From Actinomycetota bacterium (GTDB taxonomy: Bacteria; Actinomycetota; Actinomycetes; Actinomycetales; Angustibacteraceae), in NCBI GenBank assembly GCA_014377795.1, contig JACMOY010000429.1, positions 1 to 10,279 on the forward strand: DNA of 10,279 nucleotides, in the 5' to 3' direction. The first letter of the stretch is position 1. Each line of letters starts with the position of its first letter. This document shows, in pieces, positions 1 through 7,765 of this stretch. Made by a program: the position numbers and the translations under genes. The notes beneath the pieces were generated by a model, which did not search any database, was not told the DNA's origin, and saw only the letters and a list, made by a program, of their open reading frames with translations.

Positions 1-1
1 C

Positions 2-43
2 GCCGAGACCGACATGATCGGGGACGTCGACCCCGGGCACTGA
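2..43 (+). CDS. C-terminal end of an unidentified protein, truncated by the window edge
   Basis: Only the last 13 codons and a TGA stop are present, encoding AETDMIGDVDPGH. All 13 codons end in G or C, the pattern of the real genes here, and a strong hairpin starts 36 bp after the stop, as expected at a gene end. The other two frames fit worse: one stops within a few codons and the other runs on through the hairpin. Too little remains to name a function. It converges with the 90-residue gene on the other strand. Confidence 0.5.
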   Translation, partial: AETDMIGDVDPGH

Positions 44-79
44 GCTGGACGTGCGCCTCCGGGCGGGTACGGGCGGGCA

Positions 80-112
80 GGGGTGGTGCCGCCCCCGGCA
101 CGGCACCACCCC
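80..112. terminator. Perfect 12-bp inverted repeat, probable bidirectional terminator
   Basis: The arms GGGGTGGTGCCG (80-91) and CGGCACCACCCC (101-112) are perfectly complementary around a 9-nt loop. The hairpin lies between two convergent genes, 36 bp after one stop and 26 bp after the other, where a shared terminator is expected. There is no T-tract on either side, which is common for actinobacterial terminators. The very stable stem and the position support the call; termination itself is inferred. Confidence 0.65.
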
Positions 113-138
113 GGCACACCCCGGTGTCTCACGGTGGG

Positions 139-411
139 TCAGCAGCCCAGCGACAGCAGCTGGGTGCCGGTCACCTCGACGTCGACGAGCCCTCGCTCGA
201 GCCGGGCCCGGCAGCACCGGGCGACCAGCACGGGAAGGTCCTGCGCGTCGTCAGCCCGCAGCCGGCGCCAACCCAGCCCGTCGAGGTAGACCCACGCCCG
301 CCCCGGGCCGGCTGAGACAACGCGTAAGACGGTCGTGCGCACCTGGACCGCCGGCACGGTGACCCGACCTTCCCAGCCACCCATCGACCACTGCGCCGTC
401 GACGCGATCAT
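139..411 (-). CDS. Hypothetical 90-residue protein containing a rare TTA codon
   Basis: I do not recognise this family. The ATG at 411 is preferred because GAGGAG lies 5 nt upstream; a GTG at 459 would add 16 residues but lacks this site. The product starts MIASTAQWSMGGWEG, has no signal peptide or membrane segment, and is rich in short hydrophobic strand-like stretches (VTVPAVQVRTTVLRVV, AWVYLDGLGW), suggesting a small beta-rich soluble domain. It has three cysteines (two adjacent near residues 70-71 and one at the C-terminus). Leu29 is encoded by TTA, and about a tenth of the codons end in A or T, clearly more than in neighbouring genes, so it may be weakly expressed, recently acquired or specially regulated. 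It lies 100 bp downstream of the metallopeptidase on the same strand and ends facing the upstream hairpin. Confidence 0.6.
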   Translation of the reverse strand: MIASTAQWSMGGWEGRVTVPAVQVRTTVLRVVSAGPGRAWVYLDGLGWRRLRADDAQDLPVLVARCCRARLERGLVDVEVTGTQLLSLGC

Positions 412-416
412 CTGCG

Positions 417-422
417 CTCCTC
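417..422 (-). promoter_or_regulatory. Ribosome binding site GAGGAG that sets the start at 411
   Basis: On the minus strand GAGGAG is followed by five bases and then the ATG at 411. It is the reason to prefer this start over the longer reading from the GTG at 459. Confidence 0.6.
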
Positions 423-511
423 GCTCCGCTGGTCCGACGCCGAGGACGACGCCGGTCACCGAGGAGGAGGTACCCCGAGCGGGGTCTGATACACGACCCG
501 CGACGAAGTTT

Positions 512-1390
512 TCAGAGCGTGCGGGCCGAGAAGGTGTCGCAGGCCTGCAGGCTGCCCTTGGTGTACCCGGTGGTGAACCAGCGCTGGCGCTGCGCGGCTG
601 ACCCGTGGGTCCACGACTCGGGGTTCACGCCCCCCTGCGACTTCTGCTGGATCCGGTCGTCACCGACGGCGGACGCCGCCGACAGCGCGGACTCGATGTC
701 CCTCTGGGTCAACGGCTTGAGGTACGCGCGGCCGTTCTCGTCCTTCGTCGACGCGGCCCCGTTGGCCCACATGCCGGCCAGGCAGTCGGCCTGCAGCTCG
801 GTGCGCACGGCGCCGGACGTCGCGCCCTGGGGGTCGCGCTGGGCGTTGTCGAGCAAGCCGAGGATGTCCTGCACGTGGTGGCCGTACTCGTGCGCCACGA
901 CGTACTCCTGCGCCAGGGCGCCACCGTCCGCGCCGAACCGGGAGGTGAGCTCGGCGAAGAACGAGGTGTCGATGTAGACCAGCTTGTCGGTGGGGCAGTA
1001 GAAGGGCCCGACCGCGTTGGACGCGGTGCCGCAGGCCGACTGGGTCTGGCCCTGGTAGCCGACCGTGTTCACGCGGACGTACGTCGCCCCGGCCGCCGGC
1101 AGAGCCGTCGCCCAGTAGGCCTGCACGCTGTTGACCGTACCGACCAGGCGGCAGTCCACGTTGGTGTTCGCGTCAGCGCCGGTGCGGCACTCCTGCGCCA
1201 GCGTGCTCGAGGGGTCGGGCGTCGTCGTCCCCGGGTTGCTGCCGCCGGTGAGGTCGACCCCGAAGAACAGGCCGACGACGACGATGAGCAGGCCGCCGAT
1301 GCCGCCGCCGACCGCGAGCCCACCGCGCCCTCGGCCGCCGCCGCCGGACACCTGGCTCGTGTCGAGGCTCGCGTTGTCGTTGAAGCTCAT
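512..1390 (-). CDS. Membrane-anchored neutral zinc metallopeptidase, YpfJ family
   Basis: A 292-residue member of the YpfJ/neutral zinc metallopeptidase family (Pfam Zn_peptidase). The N-terminus MSFNDNASLDTSQV matches the typical family opening. It is followed by a Gly/Arg-rich stretch and one hydrophobic segment (about residues 29-46), so the catalytic part probably lies outside the membrane. The zinc site HEYGHH has His167, Glu168 and His171; Glu198 in the downstream RTELQADC motif is the likely third ligand. Cysteines at 68, 80, 120, 132, 203 and 284 fit disulfides in an exported domain. Length is normal for the family. GGAGGA sits 4 nt before the ATG. Substrates are unknown for the family. 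The gene is divergent from the ABC-F gene and may share a symmetrical -10 element with it. A small hairpin with arms ACCCC/GGGGT (472-485) follows its stop. Confidence 0.92.
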   Translation of the reverse strand: MSFNDNASLDTSQVSGGGGRGRGGLAVGGGIGGLLIVVVGLFFGVDLTGGSNPGTTTPDPSSTLAQECRTGADANTNVDCRLVGTVNSVQAYWATALPAAGATYVRVNTVGYQGQTQSACGTASNAVGPFYCPTDKLVYIDTSFFAELTSRFGADGGALAQEYVVAHEYGHHVQDILGLLDNAQRDPQGATSGAVRTELQADCLAGMWANGAASTKDENGRAYLKPLTQRDIESALSAASAVGDDRIQQKSQGGVNPESWTHGSAAQRQRWFTTGYTKGSLQACDTFSARTL

Positions 1391-1437
1391 CGTGTCCTCC
1401 GAGCCGCGGTGGCGCGGGTGCGCCCGATCCGTCCCGG

Positions 1438-1444
1438 TAGACTA
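1438..1444. promoter_or_regulatory. Symmetrical -10 element TAGACTA between divergent genes
   Basis: On the plus strand this reads TAGACT (1438-1443) and on the minus strand TAGTCT (1444-1439), both matching the actinobacterial TANNNT -10 pattern. It is placed to give a roughly 75-nt leader for the ABC-F gene and a roughly 40-nt leader for the metallopeptidase gene. No convincing -35 hexamer is visible on either side. Confidence 0.5.
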
Positions 1445-1522
1445 ACGGCGGATCTGGCTGGGCGCCCTGCCGACGCCGCCGCCCACCCGCCACCGTCGGC
1501 ACCCCTCGAGAGGCCTGTCCCA

Positions 1523-3121
<1,599 letters not shown>

Positions 3122-3159
3122 GCACGGTTGCCCGGCGACGTTCGGGGTGTGGACCGAGC

Positions 3160-3288
3160 ATGACCCCCACCACCACTGCCAAGAAGGGCGCCCGCGCGGC
3201 GGTGCGGTCCGCCGAGCGTCCAGCTGATCCTGCGACCGGGCGCCGCGGCCCTACGCTGCGAACGTGCCCGTCGACCCGCAGGTCCTGA
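3160..3288 (+). other. Small ORF, possible remnant of an Rv1473A-type HTH gene
   Basis: An ATG opens a 42-codon frame beginning MTPTTTAKKGARAAVRS that runs 22 bases into the following gene. In actinobacteria such as M. tuberculosis, a small helix-turn-helix protein (Rv1473A) sits directly after the ABC-F gene; as I recall it, its N-terminus has a comparable KKGSR stretch, but nothing after that stretch here matches. No ribosome binding site is seen. It may be a relic or chance. Confidence 0.2.
3252..3257 (+). promoter_or_regulatory. -10 element TACGCT for a leaderless transcript
   Basis: TACGCT is followed by exactly 6 bases and then the GTG start at 3264, so transcription would begin at or next to the start codon. 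No Shine-Dalgarno sequence precedes that GTG, which agrees with leaderless translation. Confidence 0.6.
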
Positions 3289-4070
3289 CCGCCGGCTGCG
3301 TGCGGGTCGACCAGGACGGCGCAGTCCTGGTCGTCACCCTCGACCGCCCGGCAGCGCGCAACGCCCAGACACCTGCCACCTGGCGGGCACTGGCTGCCGT
3401 CGGTGCGTCGCTCACCCCGCGGACGCGGGTCGTCGTGCTGCGCGGGGTGGGGGAGTCGTTCAGCGCGGGGCTCGACCGGGCGATGTTCGGACCGGAGGGG
3501 GTCGCCGGTGAGCCGTCATTCGCCGAGATGGCCAGGTGGCCGGACGAGCGGCTCGACCAGGCCATCGCCGGGTTCCAGGACGCGTTCACCTGGTGGTCGC
3601 GGCCCGACGTCCTCACCGTCGCCGCGGTGCAGGGACACGCCATCGGCGCCGGGTTCCAGCTGGCCCTGGCCTGCGACCTGCGGGTGCTGGCGGACGACGC
3701 CCAGCTGGCGATGCGCGAGACGTCGCTGCGTCTGGTGCCCGACCTGGGGGGCACCGGACACCTGGTGCGGGCGGTCGGGTACTCCCGGGCTCTGGAGATC
3801 TGTGTGAGCGGACGCGCCGTCGGCGCCGACGAGGCCCTGCGGCTCGGACTCGCGCACGCCGTCGTCCCGCGAGAAGGGCTTGCCCGGGCCGTCGACGACC
3901 TCGTCACCACCTTGCCCGTCGCCGACCCGGACGCCGTCCGTGAGACGACGGCCCTGCTGCTCGGGGCGAGGGACCGGACGCCGCAGCAGCAGCTCGCAGC
4001 CGAGCGCGTCGCCCAGGCCCGACGCCTGCGCGCGCTGGCCGGGGAAGCAGCGCCCTCCACGCCGCGTTGA
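3264..4070 (+). CDS. Crotonase-family enoyl-CoA hydratase/isomerase (EchA12-like)
   Basis: A 268-residue crotonase-fold protein, normal length, cytoplasmic, acting on acyl-CoA thioesters. The N-terminal VVTLDRPAARNA strand, SFSAGLD (65-71) and HAIGAGFQLALACD (125-138) form the usual oxyanion-hole framework. Of the two glutamates of classical enoyl-CoA hydratase, the first position is Gln132 while the second is kept as Glu152. Asp160 in VPDLGG follows at the spacing used in dienoyl-CoA isomerases, so an isomerase or other crotonase reaction is as likely as hydration. It follows the ABC-F gene by 142 bp; M. tuberculosis also has a crotonase gene (echA12) beside Rv1473, so the association looks conserved, though its meaning is unknown. 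The start is a GTG with a well-placed -10 and no ribosome binding site. Substrate cannot be read from sequence. Confidence 0.85.
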   Translation: MPVDPQVLTAGCVRVDQDGAVLVVTLDRPAARNAQTPATWRALAAVGASLTPRTRVVVLRGVGESFSAGLDRAMFGPEGVAGEPSFAEMARWPDERLDQAIAGFQDAFTWWSRPDVLTVAAVQGHAIGAGFQLALACDLRVLADDAQLAMRETSLRLVPDLGGTGHLVRAVGYSRALEICVSGRAVGADEALRLGLAHAVVPREGLARAVDDLVTTLPVADPDAVRETTALLLGARDRTPQQQLAAERVAQARRLRALAGEAAPSTPR

Positions 4071-4119
4071 GAAGGAGCCGGGCCCGTACGGGTGCGGCGG
4101 CGAGAGGGTGTGGTGGCGG

Positions 4120-6024
4120 GTGTCGATGGGTGGTGGCCGGATGAGTCCGGCGGCGGGGGCGATGGTGCGGTCGATGCACCGCGACCCCTCGGTGGCGCAG
4201 CACAAGCTGACCCGGGGGACGGCGCGGCGCATCGTGACGTTCGCGCAGCCGTTCCGTCGCCAGATCGCGCTGTTCCTGGTGACCGTCGTCATCGACTCGC
4301 TGCTGGTCGTCGCGACCCCGCTGCTCGTCAAGCGGATCATCGACGTCGGCCTGCCCAACCGCGACCGCGGTGTCATCGTGACGGCCGCGCTGATCATGGC
4401 CGGGCTGGCCGTCTTCGACGCCCTGCTCGGGCTGATCCAGCGCTTCCTGTCCTCGCGCATCGGTGAGGGTCTGATCTACCTGCTGCGCACCAAGGTGTTC
4501 TCCCACGTGCAGCGCATGCCCATCGCGTTCTTCACGCGCACCCAGACCGGCGCGCTGGTCAGCCGCCTGAACAGCGACGTGATCGGCGCGCAGCAGGCGT
4601 TCACCTCGACCCTGTCGTCGGTGGTGTCCAACGTGGTCAGCCTCGCCGTGGTGCTGACGACGATGCTGATCCTGTCGTGGCAGATCACCGTCGTGGCGCT
4701 GGTGATGCTGCCGCTGTTCGTCCTGCCGGCCCGCCTGCTCGGTCGGCGCCTGGCCGTCATCAGCCGCGAGGCGATGACGCTGAACGCCGAGATGGGCCAG
4801 ACGATGACCGAGCGGTTCAACGTCTCGGGCGCCCTGCTGGTCAAGATCTTCGGTCGCCTGCCCGACGAGTCGGCCCAGTTCAGCAGCAAGGCGTCGCGGG
4901 TGCGCGACATCGGCATCACGTCGGCGATGTACGGGCGGCTGCTGTTCACCGCTCTGGCCCTGGTCGCCTCGCTCGCCACGGCGCTGGTCTACGGCGCGGG
5001 CGGCTGGATGGTCATCGCCGGCTCGCTGCCGCTGGGCACGCTGGTGGCGCTGGCCGCGCTGCTCGGCCGCCTCTACGGCCCGCTCACCGCCTTGTCGAAC
5101 GTGCAGGTCGACGTGATGACCGCGCTGGTCAGCTTCGAGCGGGTGTTCGAGGTGCTCGACCTGCAGCCGCTGGTCGACGACAAGCCCGACGCGCTCGTGC
5201 TGCCTGCGGGGGCGGCCGGAGTCCAGCTCGAGCACGTCGGCTTCCGCTACCCCAGCGCGGCCGAGGTGTCGCTGGCCTCGCTCGAGTCGGTCGCCAAGCT
5301 CGACCTGTCCGAGCCCCAGCAGGTGCTGCGCGACATCAGCTTCGACGTCCAGCCGGGTCAGATGGTGGCCCTGGTGGGCCCCTCGGGTGCCGGCAAGACC
5401 ACGATCACCAGCCTGGTGTCACGGCTGTACGACGTGCAGTCCGGTTCGGTGCGGGTGGGCGGCCACGACGTCCGCGACGTCACGCTCGAGTCGCTGCAGC
5501 GCGTGGTCGGCGTCGTGACGCAGGACGCGCACATGTTCCACGACACGATCCGCGGCAACCTGCTGTACGCCCGCCCGACGGCGACCGAGGCCGAGCTCGT
5601 GAAGGCCTGCCGTGACGCGCACATCTGGGACCTGGTGGGCTCGCTGTCCGACGGCCTCGACACGGTCGTCGGCGACCGCGGGTACCGCCTGTCGGGCGGC
5701 GAGAAGCAGCGCCTCGCGATCGCGCGGCTGCTGCTGAAGGCACCGGCGGTCGTCGTCCTGGACGAGGCCACCGCCCACCTGGACTCCGAGAGCGAGGTCG
5801 CCGTGCAGCGGGCCCTCGCGACCGCGCTGGCCGGACGCACCTCGATCGTCATCGCGCACCGGCTCTCGACCGTGCGGGACGCCGACCAGATCCTGGTCAT
5901 CGACGACGGCCGGGTGGTCGAGCGCGGACACCACGACGAGCTGCTGGCCGCGCAGGGGTTGTACGCCGACCTCTACCGCACCCAGTTCGCCAGCCAGGAC
6001 GACTCCGGCGTGGCCATCGCCTGA
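4120..6024 (+). CDS. ABC exporter, fused membrane and ATPase domains
   Basis: A half-size ABC exporter of about 634 residues: a six-helix type IV membrane domain (about 45-330) followed by an ATP-binding domain. ATPase motifs are complete: Walker A GPSGAGKTT (420-428), Q-loop Gln468, signature LSGGE (524-528), Walker B VVVLDEAT with Glu549, and switch His580. All catalytic residues are intact, so a homodimer is the simplest assembly; no partner half-transporter lies nearby. A stretch of about 20 residues (379-401, containing SLASLESVAKLD) is inserted between early strands of the ATPase domain. I recall similar inserts in actinobacterial relatives. The substrate is unknown; lipid or drug export are family possibilities. 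The start is uncertain: GTG 4120 has GAGG 12 nt upstream, while ATG 4126 and ATG 4141 are in frame. The gene begins about 50 bp after the crotonase stop, so the two may be co-transcribed. Confidence 0.88.
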   Translation: MSMGGGRMSPAAGAMVRSMHRDPSVAQHKLTRGTARRIVTFAQPFRRQIALFLVTVVIDSLLVVATPLLVKRIIDVGLPNRDRGVIVTAALIMAGLAVFDALLGLIQRFLSSRIGEGLIYLLRTKVFSHVQRMPIAFFTRTQTGALVSRLNSDVIGAQQAFTSTLSSVVSNVVSLAVVLTTMLILSWQITVVALVMLPLFVLPARLLGRRLAVISREAMTLNAEMGQTMTERFNVSGALLVKIFGRLPDESAQFSSKASRVRDIGITSAMYGRLLFTALALVASLATALVYGAGGWMVIAGSLPLGTLVALAALLGRLYGPLTALSNVQVDVMTALVSFERVFEVLDLQPLVDDKPDALVLPAGAAGVQLEHVGFRYPSAAEVSLASLESVAKLDLSEPQQVLRDISFDVQPGQMVALVGPSGAGKTTITSLVSRLYDVQSGSVRVGGHDVRDVTLESLQRVVGVVTQDAHMFHDTIRGNLLYARPTATEAELVKACRDAHIWDLVGSLSDGLDTVVGDRGYRLSGGEKQRLAIARLLLKAPAVVVLDEATAHLDSESEVAVQRALATALAGRTSIVIAHRLSTVRDADQILVIDDGRVVERGHHDELLAAQGLYADLYRTQFASQDDSGVAIA

Positions 6025-6030
6025 GGCGCC

Positions 6031-6792
6031 CTACAGCGCGCGGGTCGCGCCGCCGTCGACCGGGATGACCGTGCCGGTGAGGTAGGAGGCAGCAGGCGAC
6101 AGGACGAAGGCTGCGACTCGCCCGAACTCCTCCGGCTGGCCGTAGCGCCGCAGCGGGATCTGCGCCTCGTGCAGGGCGCGGGCGTCGGCCACCCCGCTCG
6201 CGTCGTCCAGCTCGCGCACCCGTCCGGTGTCGATGCGCCCGGGCAGCAACGCGTTCACGCGGACCCCCTGGCTGCCGGCCTCGTCGGCGATGGTCTTGGC
6301 CAGCATGGCCAGACCCGGTCGCAGACCGTTGGACGTCGCGAGCCCGGCGACGGGGGAGCGCACCGAGGTCGACAGCACGAACAGGATCGACGAGCCCTCG
6401 ATCGTCGTGGCGTCGACCACGGCGCGCGCGAGCCGCAGCGGACCGAGGAACACCGAGTCGAAGGCGCTGCGCCACTGTGCGTCGCTGACATCGCCGGTGC
6501 CGCCCGCGGGTGGGCCGCCGACGCTGATGACCGTGCCGTCCAGCCGTCCGTAGCGGCCGATCGCCGCGCCGCACAGCCGCGAGGGAAGGCTGTCGTCAGC
6601 CAGGTCGCCCGGCACCAGGATGACCCGCTCGGTGTCGCCGATCTGCTCGGCCATCGCGCGCAGCCCGGCCTCGTCGCGGCTGCACAGCACCAGTCGCGCG
6701 CCCTCGGCGGCCAGGGCCAGCGCGGTCGCGGCCCCCAGTCCCTTCGAGGCGCCCGTGACGATGTAGACGCGGTCGTCCAGTCCGAGGTCCAT
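6031..6792 (-). CDS. Short-chain dehydrogenase/reductase-like protein with substituted catalytic residues
   Basis: A 253-residue SDR (Rossmann) protein, usual length. The cofactor motif TGASKGLG (13-20) is intact and Asp63 is in place. The usual NNAG segment is replaced by SVGG (90-93). Aligning on the following helix (LAKTIADE), the catalytic Tyr and Lys of YxxxK become Ser154 and Arg158 (SNGLR), with Ser141/Ser143 near the usual serine. This SN..R pattern occurs in a described atypical SDR group resembling beta-ketoacyl-ACP reductases but lacking the full tetrad, so nucleotide binding is likely while ordinary ketoreduction is doubtful. The C-terminus IPVDGGATRAL is typical. It lies 37 bp downstream of the SURF1 gene on the same strand and ends 6 bp from the exporter stop. 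There is no Shine-Dalgarno before the ATG; a possible -10 lies 7 nt upstream. Confidence 0.88.
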   Translation of the reverse strand: MDLGLDDRVYIVTGASKGLGAATALALAAEGARLVLCSRDEAGLRAMAEQIGDTERVILVPGDLADDSLPSRLCGAAIGRYGRLDGTVISVGGPPAGGTGDVSDAQWRSAFDSVFLGPLRLARAVVDATTIEGSSILFVLSTSVRSPVAGLATSNGLRPGLAMLAKTIADEAGSQGVRVNALLPGRIDTGRVRELDDASGVADARALHEAQIPLRRYGQPEEFGRVAAFVLSPAASYLTGTVIPVDGGATRAL

Positions 6793-6799
6793 GCCGGTC

Positions 6800-6805
6800 A
6801 GTGTG
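6800..6805 (-). promoter_or_regulatory. Possible -10 element CACACT before the SDR gene
   Basis: On the minus strand CACACT is followed by 7 bases and the ATG at 6792. It keeps the A2 and T6 of TANNNT but lacks the first T, so it is a weaker candidate than the others. The same hexamer at the same distance precedes the gene starting at 9011. Confidence 0.35.
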
Positions 6806-6829
6806 GCATCGGCGGGCGGGCGTCCGACG

Positions 6830-7678
6830 CTACTCCCCGTCGGCGTCCCAGATGCGCGGCCGGCGGACGCGGACCGGCTCCGGCGCCGCGGAAGGGGACG
6901 CCCCGGCGGCCGCGTCCTCGGCCAGCGCCGCCCGGCGGCGTCGTCCCACCCAGACCGGGAACCCCAGGCCCAGCAGGGCGAACAGCACCCACTGCACCGC
7001 GTACGACGCGTTGATGCCCTCGCCGCCGTCGACCACCGGGCGGTCCAGGGGCAGTGGGGTCGTTGCGGCAGAGGGGGTCTCGCTGACCAGGACGGCGTAC
7101 GCCGGCGCCACGCGCAGCCCGCTCAGGGCGCCGATCCGCGCGACCGCGACACTGCCCACCTGCCCTCGCGGCAGGTCACCGCTGCGCGCGGGCTCAGGGG
7201 CCTTGAGCCGCGCGACCACCTCGACCCGTCCGGTCGCCGGGGCGGGGACGGCGTCAGGAGCCTGACCCGGTGCGCTGCCGATGGAGCCGTTCGGCAGCCA
7301 GCCGCGGTCGACGAGCAGCGCGCTGCCGTCGTCCAGCACCAGCGGCACCACGACCTCGTAGCCGTACACCGCGTCGGCCCCACCGCCGGTGCGCGGCCGG
7401 TTGCGCACCAGCACCGTGCCGGCGACGTCGTAGGTGCCGCTCACCCGCACCGGGCGCCACTGGTCGCCGGGGTCGAAGGTGGTGGCAGCCGGGGGCAGCA
7501 GCCGGGCGAGCTCAACCGGCCGGGCGTCGTAGTTGCGGGCCACCAGCGCGGCGCGGCCGTGCTTGTCCTGGTAGCGGTGCAGCTGCCATCGGCCGAGCAG
7601 GACGCAGGCGACGGCGAACGTGATCGCGAGCAGCCACAGGCCGATCGTCTCGCGATGGCGTCGAAGCAGCCCCAGCAC
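6830..7678 (-). CDS. SURF1-family cytochrome oxidase assembly protein
   Basis: A 282-residue membrane protein of the SURF1 family, which helps assemble haem a-containing cytochrome c oxidase in the cytoplasmic membrane. The two-helix layout is clear: helix 1 (about 11-28) runs into the family motif LGRWQLHR, the extracytoplasmic loop contains RPVRVSGTYD and VDRGWLP, and helix 2 (about 226-244) carries ASYAVQWVLFALLGLGFPVW. A charged Pro/Ala-rich cytoplasmic tail of about 38 residues follows. It is divergent from moaA and upstream of the SDR gene on the same strand. The GTG at 7678 has no ribosome binding site but has TAGCGT 7 nt before it. The context implies an aerobic organism with a haem-copper oxidase; oxidase genes are not in the window. 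Confidence 0.92.
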   Translation of the reverse strand: MLGLLRRHRETIGLWLLAITFAVACVLLGRWQLHRYQDKHGRAALVARNYDARPVELARLLPPAATTFDPGDQWRPVRVSGTYDVAGTVLVRNRPRTGGGADAVYGYEVVVPLVLDDGSALLVDRGWLPNGSIGSAPGQAPDAVPAPATGRVEVVARLKAPEPARSGDLPRGQVGSVAVARIGALSGLRVAPAYAVLVSETPSAATTPLPLDRPVVDGGEGINASYAVQWVLFALLGLGFPVWVGRRRRAALAEDAAAGASPSAAPEPVRVRRPRIWDADGE

Positions 7679-7685
7679 CTGGTCG

Positions 7686-7691
7686 ACGCTA
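7686..7691 (-). promoter_or_regulatory. -10 element TAGCGT for a leaderless SURF1 transcript
   Basis: On the minus strand TAGCGT is followed by 7 bases and the GTG at 7678. No Shine-Dalgarno sequence lies between them, consistent with a leaderless message. It shares the 87-bp divergent gap with the moaA promoter. Confidence 0.55.
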
Positions 7692-7753
7692 GCCGACGCC
7701 GAGGCCGCCGCCGAGTCCGCCCGGTGCGCCGCGCCCAGCGGTGCACGGGACCG

Positions 7754-7759
7754 TAGGAT
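7754..7759 (+). promoter_or_regulatory. moaA: -10 element TAGGAT for a leaderless moaA transcript
   Basis: TAGGAT is followed by exactly 6 bases and the GTG start at 7766, the same geometry as at 3252-3264. No separate ribosome binding site is present and no clear -35 element is visible. No room exists for a molybdenum-cofactor riboswitch in the leader if transcription starts here. Confidence 0.6.
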
Positions 7760-7765
7760 GACGTA

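Noticed and set aside
461..470. Purine run GAGGAGGAGG on the plus strand as a ribosome binding site
   Set aside because: No credible plus-strand gene starts after it; the genes on both sides are on the minus strand.
472..485. Hairpin ACCCC-GAGC-GGGGT after the metallopeptidase gene as a terminator
   Set aside because: The stem is only 5 bp with no T-tract. It may contribute to termination but is not distinguishable from chance.
605..1522. Long upstream extension in the same frame as the ABC-F gene
   Set aside because: It is antisense to the well-supported zinc metallopeptidase gene and has low-complexity Arg/Ala/Val content. ABC-F similarity begins at the GTG at 1523.
4083..4092. 10-bp palindrome CCCGTACGGG upstream of the exporter gene as an operator
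   Set aside because: A 10-bp palindrome is expected by chance in sequence this GC-rich, and no regulator gene or second copy was found to support it.
3904..5235. 443-codon open frame on the minus strand across the exporter gene
   Set aside because: It has the low-complexity His/Gln/Arg composition expected of an antisense GC-rich shadow, and it covers the conserved exporter membrane domain.
6169..7756. Long plus-strand open frames opposite the SDR and SURF1 genes
   Set aside because: They are repetitive Arg/Ala/Gly/Pro-rich translations without motifs; both minus-strand genes are clear family members.
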